Shown: positions 39,427 through 53,000 of the stretch, in pieces
Layout of the letters: every line of letters begins with the position of its first letter
Numbering within the stretch: the stretch's first letter is position 1
NCBI RefSeq assembly: GCF_008831285.2
Contig: NC_045141.1
Coordinates: 25,719,315-25,783,314 of the forward strand
Length of the DNA stretch: 64,000 bases
Direction: 5' to 3'
Source: Nymphaea colorata
Lineage: Eukaryota; Streptophyta; Magnoliopsida; Nymphaeales; Nymphaeaceae
Notes under the pieces: generated by a model
Database searches by the model: none
What the model was told of the DNA's origin: nothing
The model's input: the letters and a program-made list of their open reading frames with translations, nothing else
Made by a program: the position numbers and the translations under genes

Positions 39427-39729
39427 ATGGCATCTTTAAGGGAAAGACGATATAAAGGCAGGGAGACCATGGTAGGAAGGCAGTGCATGAGAAGGAAGAT
39501 GGCAGTGAAGCGAGCAAACAGCAAGCAGGAGGCTGTTGCTCTTGTGAGAGTTCGTGCGAGGCCGTCCATCAGTCCATGGCATGGGATGATCTGTTGGAGG
39601 AGGCTAGTGTGGAGGATCAAGGCACAATGGAGGCAGGCCATGAGGGCACACAAGCAGAGGGTGAAATTCAGCTACGACATCTACAGCTACTGCCAAAATT
39701 TTGATGACGGCGTTCGATATGATCTTTAG
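39427..39729 (+). CDS. Small basic plant protein of unknown function
   Basis: About 100 residues from the first in-frame ATG (MASLRERRYKGRETM). The centre is rich in Arg and Lys. The end reads RRLVWRIKAQWRQAMRAHKQ, then RVKFSYDIYSYCQNFDDG. This W-x-x-x-R basic helix followed by F-x-Y-D-x-x-S-Y-x-x-N-F-D-D-G is the C-terminal signature of a common family of small, uncharacterised plant proteins. The frame stays open upstream to an acceptor-like ATGGCAG at 39314 without another ATG, so a preceding exon could extend the N-terminus. No operon-like or paired neighbour exists. Function is unknown. Confidence 0.65.
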   Translation: MASLRERRYKGRETMVGRQCMRRKMAVKRANSKQEAVALVRVRARPSISPWHGMICWRRLVWRIKAQWRQAMRAHKQRVKFSYDIYSYCQNFDDGVRYDL

Positions 39730-42700
39730 ATCCAGTAGGTTGACATGTGCTTGTGACAGGATCAGGGGAAATTTTAATCACTTTTCCCCAAAGCATCGGT
39801 CACAAGGTTAATCTTACCTCAATTTTTGTTTTTTCTCCTTTCTTTTTTGCTTCTGTACATATGTTACTGTCTTGGTCCTGGGAGGGAATTCACTTGAACT
39901 ATCAATAGAGTAAAGTTTCTTTCTCATCTCTGCAGGCATCAAAAAGCCTTTAATTCTTAAAAGTACTGTTGTGTCGTCGAGTTTGTTAGAAGGTTTTCAC
40001 GTTTAATAGATCATTTGGAAAACAGTCTGGTTCAACTTTCACTTTGGACTGATCTCCCCATAATGGAAATGTTTAGGATTATGGTGGCCATTGTCTATAT
40101 TCTTGATCAGTAACTTCAGCTTTAAAGCCCACTGTGATGTAACTGGTTCATTCGTCTCCTTCGGGTTTCAAAGGAAGTTCATATAGACGATTAGTAGGTT
40201 AAAAGGTTTCTTTTCAGTCAATCGTTTTGGTATCCTGCAACTAAAAGTGTCAACTAATTGAGATTCACAATGCAGAAATGGTAAATTTCAAGTGACTCTA
40301 AAATCATAATCCATGTATATATGTTAATGGTTTTTCCTTGTGAAGGTAGTACCGATCAGACTTAGAATTTTATAGTTGGAGATTGTTTCTGCAAATTGCT
40401 ACCATGCCTTCCATGTAAGATGCTTTCAGGGGGATATAACAGCCATCTATCATCTGAGTGCGGGATTGAATCCCCATCTCATCCAGGACAGCGATCTCTT
40501 GCTGGAAATGACCTACTAATACTGGTATTGTCTTATGATAGCACGGCCCTCTTCCTGGGTCATGTGAAGGGGGCCAGTCAAGATCATGCTGTTCGTCTAA
40601 ACAAGACAACAGACACTCTCAACGGCCAGTTGCTACTCTCTTTAGGTCAGCAAAAGGTTAACAATCCATTGTCCAATGGGCAGGCGCTACTCTCTTTAGG
40701 TGAGCAAGAGGCCCTCCATTCCCCCTGCCTCCACCTCCAGGTTCCTGAGACGAAAAGTCGCAGATAAATGTTTTCAAAGCACAAACTAGAAAGGCGGCAC
40801 CGTTGACAAACCGCACACTTCTCATTGTCTGTTTCTTGGCGTTAATAACATGGAAGCTGCAATAAATTCCGTCTCAGAAGTCATTAGTGCGAATCCCACC
40901 CATAGATTGCGCCACTTCCCCTCTCCCCTTCAGAAAGGAAGAAATGGAACCTGCCAACCCTAGAGACCGATCTGTAGTTTCATCATACAGGCATTAATAT
41001 CCTTTTAGTAATGCAGCAGATCAAAGTGAATATGCCTGTGGGAACTTTTTTGCTTTCAGAACTCTTTAAACTGCAATCAACAATGTATGAAGAGAGAAAG
41101 AGAGAGAGAGAGAGTTCAATTTGCACTTTTGATCTTTAAAACATCAGTTCGACGCTGAAAACTGCTCTATGAATCATATTACATATAACACGGCAAAATT
41201 TGCAAAGAGACGCCCAGTGCCTGCTTTCTCGGATCCATGGTGGCCAGACCATCGAATTTATCAGGTCAAATAGTCTGCCGTTGACGCAATTTTGCCACTT
41301 GATGATTAACTGCAACTTTAAAAGAGGATTGAAGTTGAATAGTTCTTCACGGGTTCGAAACCAACTCTCAAGAGGAGCAACATTACTCATCGCTAGCTTT
41401 CTCTTTAAATTACCTGCATTTCAAGCAACAACGGGTTAATGACTACCCAGTCTTAGCACCAAAACGAAAAGGGTAAGTAAATATATGAGATCCAGCAATA
41501 AATCAAAATGCCCATCCCACTCATATTAGCCTACTAGTAAAAGTAAGAAGCTTAATTATTTCAAGTTATATCTAGGTCTTCCTAATCGCGTATCAACAAT
41601 TTGAGTTTGCATAAGTCTCAACCACAAGAACCATCCATGGAATATGATACTATCAAGTCTCCCAGACAATTCACAAGTATTCCTGCTTCAAATATGGCAT
41701 CGCTTTCTGTAACTGAACACTTGATCAATAGACTGTGCGCGTCTGTTTCTATGGTCTGAACCCTCTAAAATCTCCAATTCTTTATCTGCGCTTCCAGTGT
41801 GACTTGTTGAAATTAGGTTAAGGTCACTGACATTCACAAACTCTGGAAGCCAATATCTTCCCCCTTAAACTTTGAACTCATTATCTGTTGTTCATACATA
41901 TATCCCGCCTTACGAAATGAAGCAGGTTAAGAAGGATGTATAACCTGGTAACTCCCTCATCATCAAGACGGCATTTTTTGTCGACACGTTGTTTACTCTG
42001 CCAAGATCAGTTGGCCAACTCACTGCTGTTGCTTCATTTGCTGCTTCACTTTCTGATCAGCACCCAGCCCTTCACATATGAGAGAAGGACATTAGTCCTT
42101 GGCCAAGACTATACTATGATTCACTGAATTGCATACATAATGGATCAAGTACTTTGTTTTAAAACTACTCAAGCCATCAAAATCTTGTGTAACATCAAAG
42201 AAAAAAAAAATCATGGTTTCACTACTTAGTAAAAAGAATTACTCAAGATCTTAGGAAATGAATATCAAGAACTTAGTTCTGGTTTGTTTCTTGGCTGAGA
42301 CTATTTTATCACATGAGAAAACAATTGGATGAAGAGAAAGTAACAAAAACAGTCCAAATCTTGGGCAAACACTTCAACTGACCGTGTTAATGTTAATTGA
42401 GGGAAATATGCTCTGGAACATAATAGTAACACGCTTCAAATGTTGATCCTCTGTTCCAAAACTAGAAAGGACAATCAGCCCAAATAATTTCCACAACCAA
42501 TTATAATGAGGAAATCTCTCAGATGATTCGGTTTCTTTTCTTGAAAAAGGGAGAAGAGAAAGGATTCTCAGTATATGGAAGGAACAAACAATTCAAAAAT
42601 AAATTACAGTCAAAAGGTTCTACTGGCCATCAAGACTCAATGTCAAGAACAACTCCATGTCGAAGATGAATGCTTTTGAAGAGGATTAGCATTGGCAAGT

Positions 42701-43833
42701 CAGCAGACTAATAAAAGGTAACTAGACCATGCGATGGCTACGACAAGAAATGGTGCAGCAACACCCTATGCTACAGCCAGAACCATTCTTAGCATTAATG
42801 TTTTAGACCTGTTAAGACAGAAAACAGATCAGTGCACTACATGTGTTGCTTTATATCACTTCCAAACAAAATTATATCGACAATAAAATAACAATGCCAA
42901 TACAAGAATTCAACCTAACTTCCAAAAAAGGCAGTGGAAACAAGATGACCATCAAAAATTATGAATAGCCAGCACCAAATCTTATACTCAACTGGATTAC
43001 ACAATGTACTTTACTAGCTAAAACAGTGATGAGATACAAAGGAAATGATAAGTTTTGAACCAGAGAGATGGTTAGCAGGTAAACAATAAGTTACAAATTA
43101 TATATAAAGTATTTATCTGGTGGAGGAGTTACTCGTGGCAAAGTGATTACGGTTCAAAATTTGGAAATTAAACAGTCACCATAAGAGGGGACACTGATGA
43201 AGATACCACTAGCAGGCTTTAGGACGTAGGATCATGTTACAACAAGGAAGCTGATGAAGACACCACTAGCAGGATTCGAGCAGAATGGATAAATTGGAAA
43301 CAAACTACCGACATGTTAGGTAATAATACATGCTAGGCTAAATGTTAGGAAACATTTAGCAATCATCACCTCATGTACAGACGAGGGAATCTAACTTTCG
43401 CAAGTGCGCCTTCGCTAGACTCGACCAAGCGCCTTCAGAAAAAAGGAGAAGTAGACGAAGGAGAAAAAAATCAATCGTCAGTTTGGAATGTTCTCAAAAG
43501 CACCTCCATTACTAATATACTTGGTATTATATCCATGAAGAGCCTCATTTCTTTCTGCTCTGAGATCGAGGCTGATACCAAATCTGCGTCAGGTGAATTC
43601 ACCTTGGATTTTACAACTCTAGATTTGATATTTACAATATATTATGAAAACTATGGATCTGTAGTCCGAGGAAGAAGGGTTGGCCTACACATCGATGAAG
43701 ACCTCCGCTGATATGAGGTAGCTTTGGATATCAGATATGAGGTTGCCAAAACAGACAACCTTCTTTTGATTTATTTTCCATGATCGAAGCACACCGATAC
43801 ACTTCTTTTGGACTAATTGATTCCAATATCCAA
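39730..43833. other. Intergenic, no supported gene
   Basis: Open frames at 40370-40767, 41136-41439 and 43373-43711 have no family resemblance. At about 40626-40720 a 57-base unit is imperfectly doubled (TGCTACTCTCTTTAGGTCAG). (AG)n lies at about 41095-41115. TTTATT at 43770-43775 is a likely poly-A signal for the gene on its right. Confidence 0.5.
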
Positions 43834-45168
43834 CTAAGCAGAAGAGAAATTGAAGTTGGCACAGGTTGTCTGCCTGAGCAAGAGTGTGGAGCCGAAACCC
43901 ATCGTGGACTGCTCGAGATCGAACTCCAGCAGATGGTTCTCCAGTTGGTATCCTCCGATCACGACCGACGCCGTGTTGGCCGTCCCGGCCGCATCCAGGA
44001 ACCCCAAGCACATAACTCCATTGCCCATGTCCACCATGGAATTAGAGCCATAGATCTTCCACCCGAAGCTTGCCCCCTGAAACTGCAGCTCGATCTCCGG
44101 CACCGCCCACCCAAGCCTCGTGCTCGTCACGTTCTTACTGCTGAAGCACGCTCGGAAGGGCGGCCAGTTTGCGGGCGATGCCACCCTCGCGATGCCCATG
44201 GCCGTCGCCTCCTTCAAGAACGCCGCCTCCAGCGCCGCGTAGATCGAGCTCTCGAGCCAAGTGTGCGTGTCCACCGTGCTGATCTTCGTTCCCCCATTGC
44301 CATTCCGCAGCTCCAGAAGCGTGGCGTTCACGGGAACCGCCTTGCCGTTCACCATGATGGAGGTCAGCTTCACGAAGTACTCGATGGTCGGCTCAATCGT
44401 CGAGTAGGAGCCATGGGAAATGGCAACCGGGTTGTTCAGGAGCTTGGTGTAGGCAAGCGGCTTTGACACGTCGGCGCCGGGGAGCAGCACGTAGGGGCCG
44501 TCGCCGAAGAAGATGGCGCCGGGAGACGTCGTCGACGGCGACAGACAGATGGCGAATTTCTTCTTGAGTCCGAACCGACTAGCCAATTGCTTCGGGGGAC
44601 TGACCTCCCATTGGCCCAACCCGAACATCCCGGCGCTTCCCGACGGCAGGCCCTGTAGAAGGATAAGGGGACCGCATATGAAGAGGAAATGCGGTACCGT
44701 GACCAGAGGACCGACTCTCCGGCCATCGGTAGATCGGAGGGCGAGTACGTCGTCGGCGAGCAAGCCGTACGTGAACATATGTTCGAGGGCGGCGACGGTG
44801 TTACCGACCATACCGGTGCAGGTGTTGTTGGTGCAGCCCGGTCTGGGCTGCGGTTCCATACAGACCAGGTTGCAGTCTCGGGCTCGGGCGAAGGTGCAGG
44901 TGGAGGAGCGGCAGGGGGCGGAGCGGTAGGTGGTGGACCGATACCCTTCGTCGCAGTAGACCCAAAGGTAGGCGGATCCAATGTCAACGACGAATTTGTC
45001 GGGGAGGAGAGGCGTCTTGTGTTGGAGTGTGGTGACGTAGAGTCGAGTGCTGGCGTCCTTGGTGACCGGAAGGACGAGAGCCTTTGGCGGAGATGCAGCG
45101 GCAGCGGCGAGGCAGAAGAGGATCAGGAAGTGGAAGAAGAGCTCCATGGCAGCGAACCCAGGAGCCAT
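43834..45168 (-). CDS. BG7S/EDGP-like (TAXI family) secreted pseudo-aspartic protease
   Basis: Intronless, 444 residues. The second Met (residue 8) starts a clear signal peptide, MELFFHFLILFCLAAAAA, so either Met may be used. The two pepsin-like lobes are the TAXI_N and TAXI_C domains. The first active site reads VVDIGSAYLWVYCD (62-65 DIGS) instead of DTGS, and the second, near residue 295, reads TVDTHTW instead of DTGT/S, so proteolysis is unlikely. Twelve cysteines match the six disulfides of basic 7S globulin, EDGP, gamma-conglutin and wheat xylanase inhibitor TAXI. Family members sit in the apoplast and inhibit microbial xylanases or xyloglucanases, or bind peptide ligands. Which of these applies here cannot be told. 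Potential N-glycosylation sites (NNT, NAT, NVT, NFS) are present. Confidence 0.9.
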   Translation of the reverse strand: MAPGFAAMELFFHFLILFCLAAAAASPPKALVLPVTKDASTRLYVTTLQHKTPLLPDKFVVDIGSAYLWVYCDEGYRSTTYRSAPCRSSTCTFARARDCNLVCMEPQPRPGCTNNTCTGMVGNTVAALEHMFTYGLLADDVLALRSTDGRRVGPLVTVPHFLFICGPLILLQGLPSGSAGMFGLGQWEVSPPKQLASRFGLKKKFAICLSPSTTSPGAIFFGDGPYVLLPGADVSKPLAYTKLLNNPVAISHGSYSTIEPTIEYFVKLTSIMVNGKAVPVNATLLELRNGNGGTKISTVDTHTWLESSIYAALEAAFLKEATAMGIARVASPANWPPFRACFSSKNVTSTRLGWAVPEIELQFQGASFGWKIYGSNSMVDMGNGVMCLGFLDAAGTANTASVVIGGYQLENHLLEFDLEQSTMGFGSTLLLRQTTCANFNFSSA

Positions 45169-45677
45169 GGCTTCCGTTTGGACGCTTGATGAAGCAAATG
45201 GGAAGTCGAATATAAAGGAACGCCCACCGTTGACTTGCAGGAGGAGAAGGATTATTCATGGCCGGTCTAAGTGGGGAAGGATACTCACCGACAGTATGCC
45301 GCCCATTGGATGATTTTCAGGGAACTCACAGCAGTAGGAAGGGAACTAAATTAAAACGGCGCCGTGTTTGACCATTTTAACACAAATGATTTTTTCATAC
45401 AGAACTTTATGCAAGTCATCTTTTTGTGTGTACATTCAAGTAGGAGCTCATACTGAATTTGTTCGTACGTGTATTCTTTTATTAAAAAATGACAGACCGC
45501 ACTATTTGCACGAAAGAAGATTAAGTGCTAACTTTGTCATATCTATTTTTCTTGTATTTTACCTTTTCCATTTAATTTTAGCGAATACATATATGAGTGG
45601 TGGAGCTACATATGAGGTGGGCAGCTTCTTCGTGTTTTCTTATTTTCATATTAACATGTTCAAATATATATATATAG

Positions 45678-45712
<35 letters not shown>

Positions 45713-47167
45713 TGTCCCATCGACTTGCCTAACGCTGTTTGAATGCAGAATGGATAAAATAAAGACAGACAAAAGAATTATTACCGTTGGCAATCTATAT
45801 TCATTACTTAAAACATGACCTCCACTCCACAACAACCTGTTCAATGGCTAAAAAAACATGAAAACCTCAAACTGTAGATAAAATGGAGAATAACATGCCC
45901 AACTAAGAGTGTAGAATCCAGCTCAGTAGAATTGAAAGATGGACGAAGTTATAATATAGGGGATGAACATTGAAGATCCTTTCTTTTTTCCTACAACAGC
46001 TCAGTACAAATTTCATAATTTTTCAAACTTCATGCTCTCTTTCTAAGCAAGAAATGGGGAGCAAAGTTTCCATTCCCCCAATCCATGGAATCAAGTTCAG
46101 TTCCAAAAATTCCAATGTATCATACAATACCTTAGGTATTCCCGTGCAATAAAATGGACTTTCACATTATATATTAATCCAAATTGGAGACGAGAATTAT
46201 GAAATTCGAAGTAAAACGCGAGTTAGACCTCTGAAGAGAATGAGGGTTTCCAATATCGGGGAACCGAGGGAACCCTCGGAGATGCTCGCCGGACATCGGG
46301 CCGACGGGAGGAGCTTGGCAGGAGCCTCCCACGGATGAAGCTATCGTTTGAGTTCTTGGCCCCTTTCGGTAGTTCAGGAAGCAGAGGGGAACCCAAACGC
46401 AGAGCTCTCCTCAAAATGGGGCTTCGGGCAGAGACGAACGTACCAGATTGAGGGCACACCCGGCGCTGGGGGCAGAGTGCGTCCTTACCTCGAAGAAACG
46501 ACCTTCCTTCTGTTCAAGAATGAGAGTTCGATGCGGAGAGCTTCTTTGGCAGATGAAGCCGCTTCATGCGGCGACTATGTTGATGTACCTTTCTTTTACC
46601 ATATTTAACTATATCGGATATTTATATATTTGGATTCAAATTTTCATCAGAATACCAAGGAGAAAAAAAAGTTTAAATATTTTCATATTTAATTTGAACA
46701 GGGCTTTCTAATATATAACTGAGTCATTTCAAAATATATGGATTTGGGATTAATATACAACATTTATTTGAAATAGGATCCGAATGATAAACTCTTTTTT
46801 TCATATCCAACTTTAATTGAATTGTCTTAAACGATACGGGCGCAATGCGAGTCATGCTCGTTCGTTCATTTTTCCACTGCCTAGCTAAAAATAAACCTAT
46901 TTTTTAAGTCCCGTTCCGTTGAGATTTACGATTTTTCTAATACCAACATCGTCATGCATTTATTGCAAAAAAAAAAAAAGAGACGGAATCACATTGGGTT
47001 GAGCAAGAAGAGAAACCACCACTAACAAGCGAGATTCAAGAATTAAACCCGTTTAGTTATTATTGTCAAGAATCATTGAAGAGCATTTACATCTCATAAA
47101 AGTAAAATACACTGGGAAGAAGGGAAAGCAGAGAAATGGGGGCTGGGCTGCTCCTACATATGATATG
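45169..47167. other. Intergenic between BG7S-like gene and PGR5
   Basis: Contains an (AT)n run at about 45664-45710 and an isolated GC-rich block at 46223-46560 open on both strands (minus strand: GAKNSNDSFIRGRLLPSSSR). The block matches no family I know and has no splice partner. The remainder is AT-rich. Confidence 0.45.
45664..45710. repeat. (AT)n microsatellite
   Basis: About 22 AT units with one short interruption. Confidence 0.95.
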
Positions 47168-48531
47168 TCAAGCCAGAAATCCCAACCTTTCTCCATTCTT
47201 CTTCGCCAAACGAATCAATCCCTGCCTCTGTTTACCATCTGCCCCGATCGACTTGCAGAACTCCGTAATCACCTGTACGTTAAACCTTCACTTTTTAAGT
47301 ATCAATCGGCATTAAGAAACACATTCAAATGAGATTTGTATGGTGAAGATTGGAATTCAGATTCAGATTTGGTTTCAGTCTCGAGTGAACCTACATCTCT
47401 TGTTCATTTTGAAATAGGTTCTTAATACATCATAATGTGGTTTTTTACTTAGTTGTTGTGTATTTAAACATGTAGGATTCAAATGTGGAAATAAGAGTCA
47501 GATTTAGATTGGATTGGATTTGACTCGGATTCAGACATAATATAATACCTTTTTCTTTCACTTGTATTCAAATCTAAATGTGATAAATTCGATAAGATAA
47601 AGAGTATATCAGATTGAAATCCCAGGGGTTGACATGGTATACACTGAAAATGAGAGAGGTGTCTCGCTTATCCCTGTTCTCCTTAAGTATTTAAAAGTGA
47701 AACTTATTTACAATAACTTTTCTTAAACCAGACATCCTTAGGTCCAGGTTCTACCAGTCAAAAACAACAATGGTCATCTTTGAGAAATATATATAGCAGA
47801 GTGAATTATGTCCATGCTACCCATAATAGCTAGGGCATAGTCATCAAGGGTTCTAAAGATGGGCCTTAATTAATATTATGTAATTAACTGCTCTTGTGGT
47901 AGCGAGAGATGAGACCTATCTCCAAGGAGGTTGGTTTAAGGGTGGAGGTTGGTTTAAGGGTTGGAGCAAGGGTCGATAGGCGGTTGGTTTTGTTTCGATC
48001 ACTAACATGCAAGCTGAAGCACGACAGAAGTGACGCGCAAATAATTTAGAAAGATCAGCACCCCCTGGTCTGGTCTGAGAACTAGGAACTAGATCCACAA
48101 TTAAACAACGGAAAAGGAAATTCAATTCAATTCTTTCACCAAACCGCACAGAATTAAGAGTCATGGCAGAAGTTAGGGAGCAAAAATGATGAACTGATGG
48201 CAATTGGTTCCTATGACAGAGAGAGCGAGAGGGGAGGACTAGGAGGTGTGAGGTTGTGGGCATATACCTGAGAGTGGAGGGCGATGGCTTTGCCCCTGAG
48301 CTGGTTGAACCGCTTCTTCCCGATGATGTTCCTCGTCACAACCACAAGCGGTGCGAACAACCCTTTCCCTTCGTTCACGTTCTTCATGACAGGGCTGGAC
48401 CTGCAGGGCCGCGCCGTCCGCACCGAGCTCGGCGCCGCCAACCTCACCAGCTTGCTGCTGCTCTCCTCCCCTGCTACGGAGGAACCCCAACCTCCATGGA
48501 AGGACGAAGACAGGCTCACGGAGGCGGCCAT
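47168..48531 (-). CDS. PGR5: PROTON GRADIENT REGULATION 5, chloroplast
   Basis: CDS complement(join(47168..47272, 48268..48531)), 122 residues, phase-0 intron of about 1 kb. Residues 1 to about 48 are a plastid transit peptide and contain the conserved FHGGWGSSVAGE segment of PGR5 precursors. The mature part starts near MKNVNEGKGLFAPLVVVTRN and continues GKKRFNQLRGKAIALHSQ. Exon 2 supplies VITEFCKSIGADGKQRQGL and ends NGERLGFLA. With PGRL1, PGR5 is needed for antimycin-sensitive cyclic electron flow around photosystem I, building the proton gradient that protects photosystem I. All conserved residues I can recall are present, so the gene looks intact. Confidence 0.95.
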
Positions 48532-50076
48532 GTTCTCTCTTCCTCAACCTCTCTGATCGACTAACCTAATGGGGCTTCGAGGCCCTTTTGTTGATGAGGA
48601 GGAAGGGGGAGAAAATCGTGGAAGGACGGCCACAGGATTGGCAGATGGGATTCTGGCTCAGAATCTAGAGAGAAGCGACGTGGACCTCCCTCCGCCGTTC
48701 TGGACTCCCAATTGGTGGACTTGGAAAATCGGGGGGGTCGATATTCTGATATTTGCGGAAACTTGGGAGCCACGAATCCAAAACGCGGGCAAGTTCATGA
48801 ATTTTTTTGAAACCTCTCAAAGTTCATGAACTTGGGCAGTCTGAGATGTGACCTGCGCACTTGGGGCTGTAAATGGGTCGGCCGTTCAAATTCTTGAGTT
48901 CCTTGTCGTCGTCCTGAAACTTGGGCGTACCTAACATTCTAGATCACGTTTCAAAATTGGAGTTTGCCACAAAAAATCCTGCTCTGTCATGAGCTTCACG
49001 AGACCTGAATCTGACGTTCCTAGTGAAGAGAGGAAGGTGGTGCTCCTCACAAAAATGTCGTCCACAAGTTCTACTTTGATATGAAGGTTCGGCGAAGCAC
49101 AACAGCACTTCTACATCAGGTATGCAAAAGTACCCAAATTCTAACCCCCATACCTTGGTATTGCTTAAATGTTTTTTATTGATATAATCAACATGTTAAT
49201 CTAAGGTACTTGGATGAGGTCTGTGTACCCATGTCACTCTGCCCGGTACCCATACCCAGAGTTGGTACTTGAATACTTTGTAAATCAAAGCTGATCCAAA
49301 TTGTTCAATTTTTTGCAACTTAGTTTTTATTCCATGTTTAGAATTACTGTTTATTAACATGTAATTTTTTTGTTTAAAATCACTTGTTTATTTTTGTATT
49401 AATTTGCCTATATACATGCATATATATCCTACCATGCTCACATTTTCTAAATGTAACAACTTGTCCTACTCTTGAACTCTAGTTTATGGTTCGTTGGATA
49501 CCATATTGTCTCCTAAGAGCTTTTGACTCCAACTCCAAAATAAACTTCATTTTTAATACAAAGCTAAACTTTTAAAACATTACAATATCTATATCTAATA
49601 TGTAATTAATTGTAATTAGTTTTGCAACTTTTATAGTCGTCGATTCTTGAAAACACATCATTGCCAGCCCCTTCCGCATGTAAAAGTCGGATCTTAAGGT
49701 AATCCAAGACCCAAACCCGAGCCCTGACATCCTTTTCTTCTCAAATCTCAACCGTCATTTTATTTTGATTATCGGGAAATCAACGGAACCGATTTCTTCT
49801 TTTCCAGTCCTTTCGGTCGCGTATGGGCTAGGCGGTTGGCTTTGTTGCCCTCTCTCCCTCTCTGTTTCTATGGGGTAGATGTCAATCTCTCCTCCCTCTC
49901 TCTCTTTCTGTTTCTATGGGGTAGATGGGAGTCGGCATGTTTTTTCCTTTGGGACCCAAGATTTGGATTGTTTACGTTGTCGCATGATGAATCCGGGGAG
50001 CTTCTATTGCCTCTGGTTTGCTTATGAATTGGATTCTCGACGGATTGACGACGGAACATAAGAAATCTATGGACGG
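48532..50076. other. Divergent intergenic region
   Basis: Lies between PGR5 (-) and the CaaX protein gene (+). The GC-rich part 48560-48780 is the PGR5 leader and promoter side. 49850-49920 has a tandem CTCTCYCTCTYTGTTTCTATGGGG motif seen twice, probably in the leader of the right-hand gene, which also contains several short upstream ATGs. No further gene is seen. Confidence 0.45.
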
Positions 50077-53000
50077 ATGAGGAATTGGGGCGTAATAATT
50101 GCTTCGAGGATGAATGCTGGTGCATCGAACTACGGCGATTCGAAGAAGGGGAAGAAGGTGGTCGCCGTTAAGGAGTTGGCCTCGCGATACGAGGAACAGG
50201 AAGATGTGGTGGGAAGGGACGACGAAGAGCTGAAATCCTTGCTGCCTCTGCAGAAGGAAGGAAGCTTCAAAGGAGGCGCCAATGGTGGGACGGAGTCACG
50301 GAGAAAGGTTCAGTGGAACGATAAGGATGGCGACAAACTTGCGCAAGTTCGTGAGTTCGTGCCAAGGTACTTTACATTGAAAAGGAATCTTGTGCCGTCA
50401 TCTCCATTCACATGTTGGTGATGGTTCTTTTTTTTTTTTTGGTATTGTTCTACTTCTATGGGTGGTTCATAATTATCTTTTCGGCTTGGCCTTCGCTTCG
50501 GTATCTGTTTTCTTCCATGTTCTGCCTTTTTATGCTTCCGGCGTTCCGCAATTTACGCCACTTGCTGTGGCAACAAAGAAAGGCATAACATGCAATTTTA
50601 AAATGAATTCAGGAGTAATGAAAGATATCGATCGTTCAACGTCATTTTGACCCTTTATCTCGGTACCATTTCCTGTTTAAAGTATCTTTGTGTTGAATGC
50701 AACCAATTATCTGGGAGCAGAATGTGCTATCGGGTTACCATGCAAACAATCTTTCTTCAGCAGCTATTAGTTCGCCTGAGAGTTATTTATTTTTTTTAAT
50801 GTTGCATAATTTTCTGGATTGCAATCATGCAGATGACATAGTAGCGGTTGGCCATTCAGATAATTTGGAAATCTACCCTTGAGGTTTGTCTGTCGAATTA
50901 GATCAAAGATGGATGCCATTTGAAGGAATTGGAGGTGAAGTAGTGCCTGCACCGGGGACTTGATTCAGGATCCTGGTTATCTGCTTTTTTCTGCCTTCAC
51001 AACCATATTGGCGCGTTGACTTTTTAGTCTTTAATGTTGGTTACTTAAGGGTTCTCTGCAGGCAACCGAAGAGAATAGCAGTCTGCCAACACACCCAAAT
51101 TATCAAAAGATTTCAGACGTTTCCCGGGAAAATTTAATCATGTTCCGTGAAGTCATGAAATATCAAATCATCACGTTTATGACTAGTATAGCATATATTT
51201 GTCCTTCCTTACACATTCAAAACATTCATATGCATTCCATAAGTTATGTATGATTGGTTGAATGTCAAACTCAAAGACTTAAGGCAGTGTCACAACCAAG
51301 AACTCCACTGAATTTGGAGGCGAGGAGGTGTTTCTAATTATTTATTTGTTTGGAAACACATTGACATGTTACAGCGCATGATATAGGCATCTTTTCTTCT
51401 GTAAATCTATATTCACTATTCTATGAAATTGTAAAAATGAAAGGAAGCTCTAAATGGTGGTACTAACTCATTCAATTGGAAAATTTCTGTTGTCAGATCT
51501 TGGAGAATAGAAGGTTAGGCAAGTGTTCATGCATATGCATCTCTCTTTTTGTTCCTTCATGCTTAACATAGCTGGTCATTGCGGCTTTGTATTATGTTTA
51601 AATGTTTAGTCAAAAGAATGCATGATAACAAAGACTAAAATCTTTATGTAGTTTAAGTTTAGGCTGCCAATCAAGAAATAACCATCTTCACCCATTGGTT
51701 ACAAATCATAGCCTGTCGATCGAATGCTTCAAGTGACCTGGATCAGTAGAAATTGATGAGGAAATACTGTCAACAACTAAGCACTTCATTTAATCCAAAA
51801 GGAGTTCTACTAATGATGATGTTAGATCCCACATGTTCTTTTGTACTATAGCTGGCCACTATATCCTGTTCCATTCTGCTACCTTATTTTATATAGTTTC
51901 TTACACTCTTCCTGAACTTTTTTCTTGCTTGTTGGTACACTGCATGCTAACGTCCATCTTCTTAGGTATCCCTAAGCTGTTTCATCGTACAATTGTTTGT
52001 TTCATAGCTTTGCAGTTGTTTGTACATTGTACATTGATGCAGTTGTATTAACGTGAAGAACTATCAAGTTCTCTTACCTCTTAACTTGTTTTTGGAAGGC
52101 TTTCTATTATCAGTTGATATAGGAAGTCAAGCTTTTGGTTTTCAGTTGTACTTGTCTACTATTTTCTTCCTCCTCTTCTCTTTTAAATACTTGCTGTAGC
52201 TGACTGTGGTTTGCTGCTTGTGGTGTCCATCTTGATCCTTCATCAAGAAAAGTGATGAAGGTAAAGGGAGCTCTTCATCTCATCGCTCATATTCACTGTG
52301 TTTCATTAGATTGTTGTGGTTCAGAAACTTCTTGCCAAAGTCTTCCTATAAAGTTTTGGAGGACTTTGTCGCTTCCTGATTTCATGAATGTATTATTGTT
52401 GTGATTCAAGAGAATCTCAAACTTTGCCAGTCTTTTTCATTGGCCATTATGTCCTTCCTTTTTCCTTTTTTTCTTAGCTATTTGTTTGACCGCTGTCCAC
52501 ATGCTGCATGTTTTATGCACATGGAACAACATATATTTCTTGTCTTTGAAAATTTATCTTGATCTCTAACTAATAATTGCCATCATGGCACAGAGCTATC
52601 CCCTAGGTAGGGCTGAAGGAAAGTAGTGGTAATGATACAAAATCATGGGATCGAGATGGATCAGTGTTGTTTGGCCGTGAGTTTCTAACTGTTCAAAGTT
52701 CAAACACAAACTATTCTGTGAATTTGTTAATTAACCAAGGCATTTTTCAGAAGACAGATATAGGCGCAGGAATATTCGAACTGCTCTGGAATTGTCTTCT
52801 CTGGCTTTCAAGTGTTGAATTTTGATCTACAACCCTGTTTTCTGAGTGCACCTGAATCCTTTTCAATAGAAAAGCTTGTATGTGACCTTGTTGTTTTCAA
52901 CTTCATTTAGTATTTAGCAGTTAGCACCCCAGGACATCCGTACCTCATTGGATTCTCATTCTTGTCACCAGATTTAGGAAACATTGTGTCTGGCTCATTG

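Noticed and set aside
40370-40767. Overlapping frames on both strands, one with an internal 57-base duplication
   Set aside because: The duplication is short, no domain is seen and the direction cannot be decided.
43373-43711. 112-codon plus-strand frame beginning MYRRGNLTFASAP
   Set aside because: No family resemblance, AT-rich codons and no partner exon. It could be chance.
43780-44466. 228-codon plus-strand frame
   Set aside because: Antisense shadow of the BG7S-like coding region.
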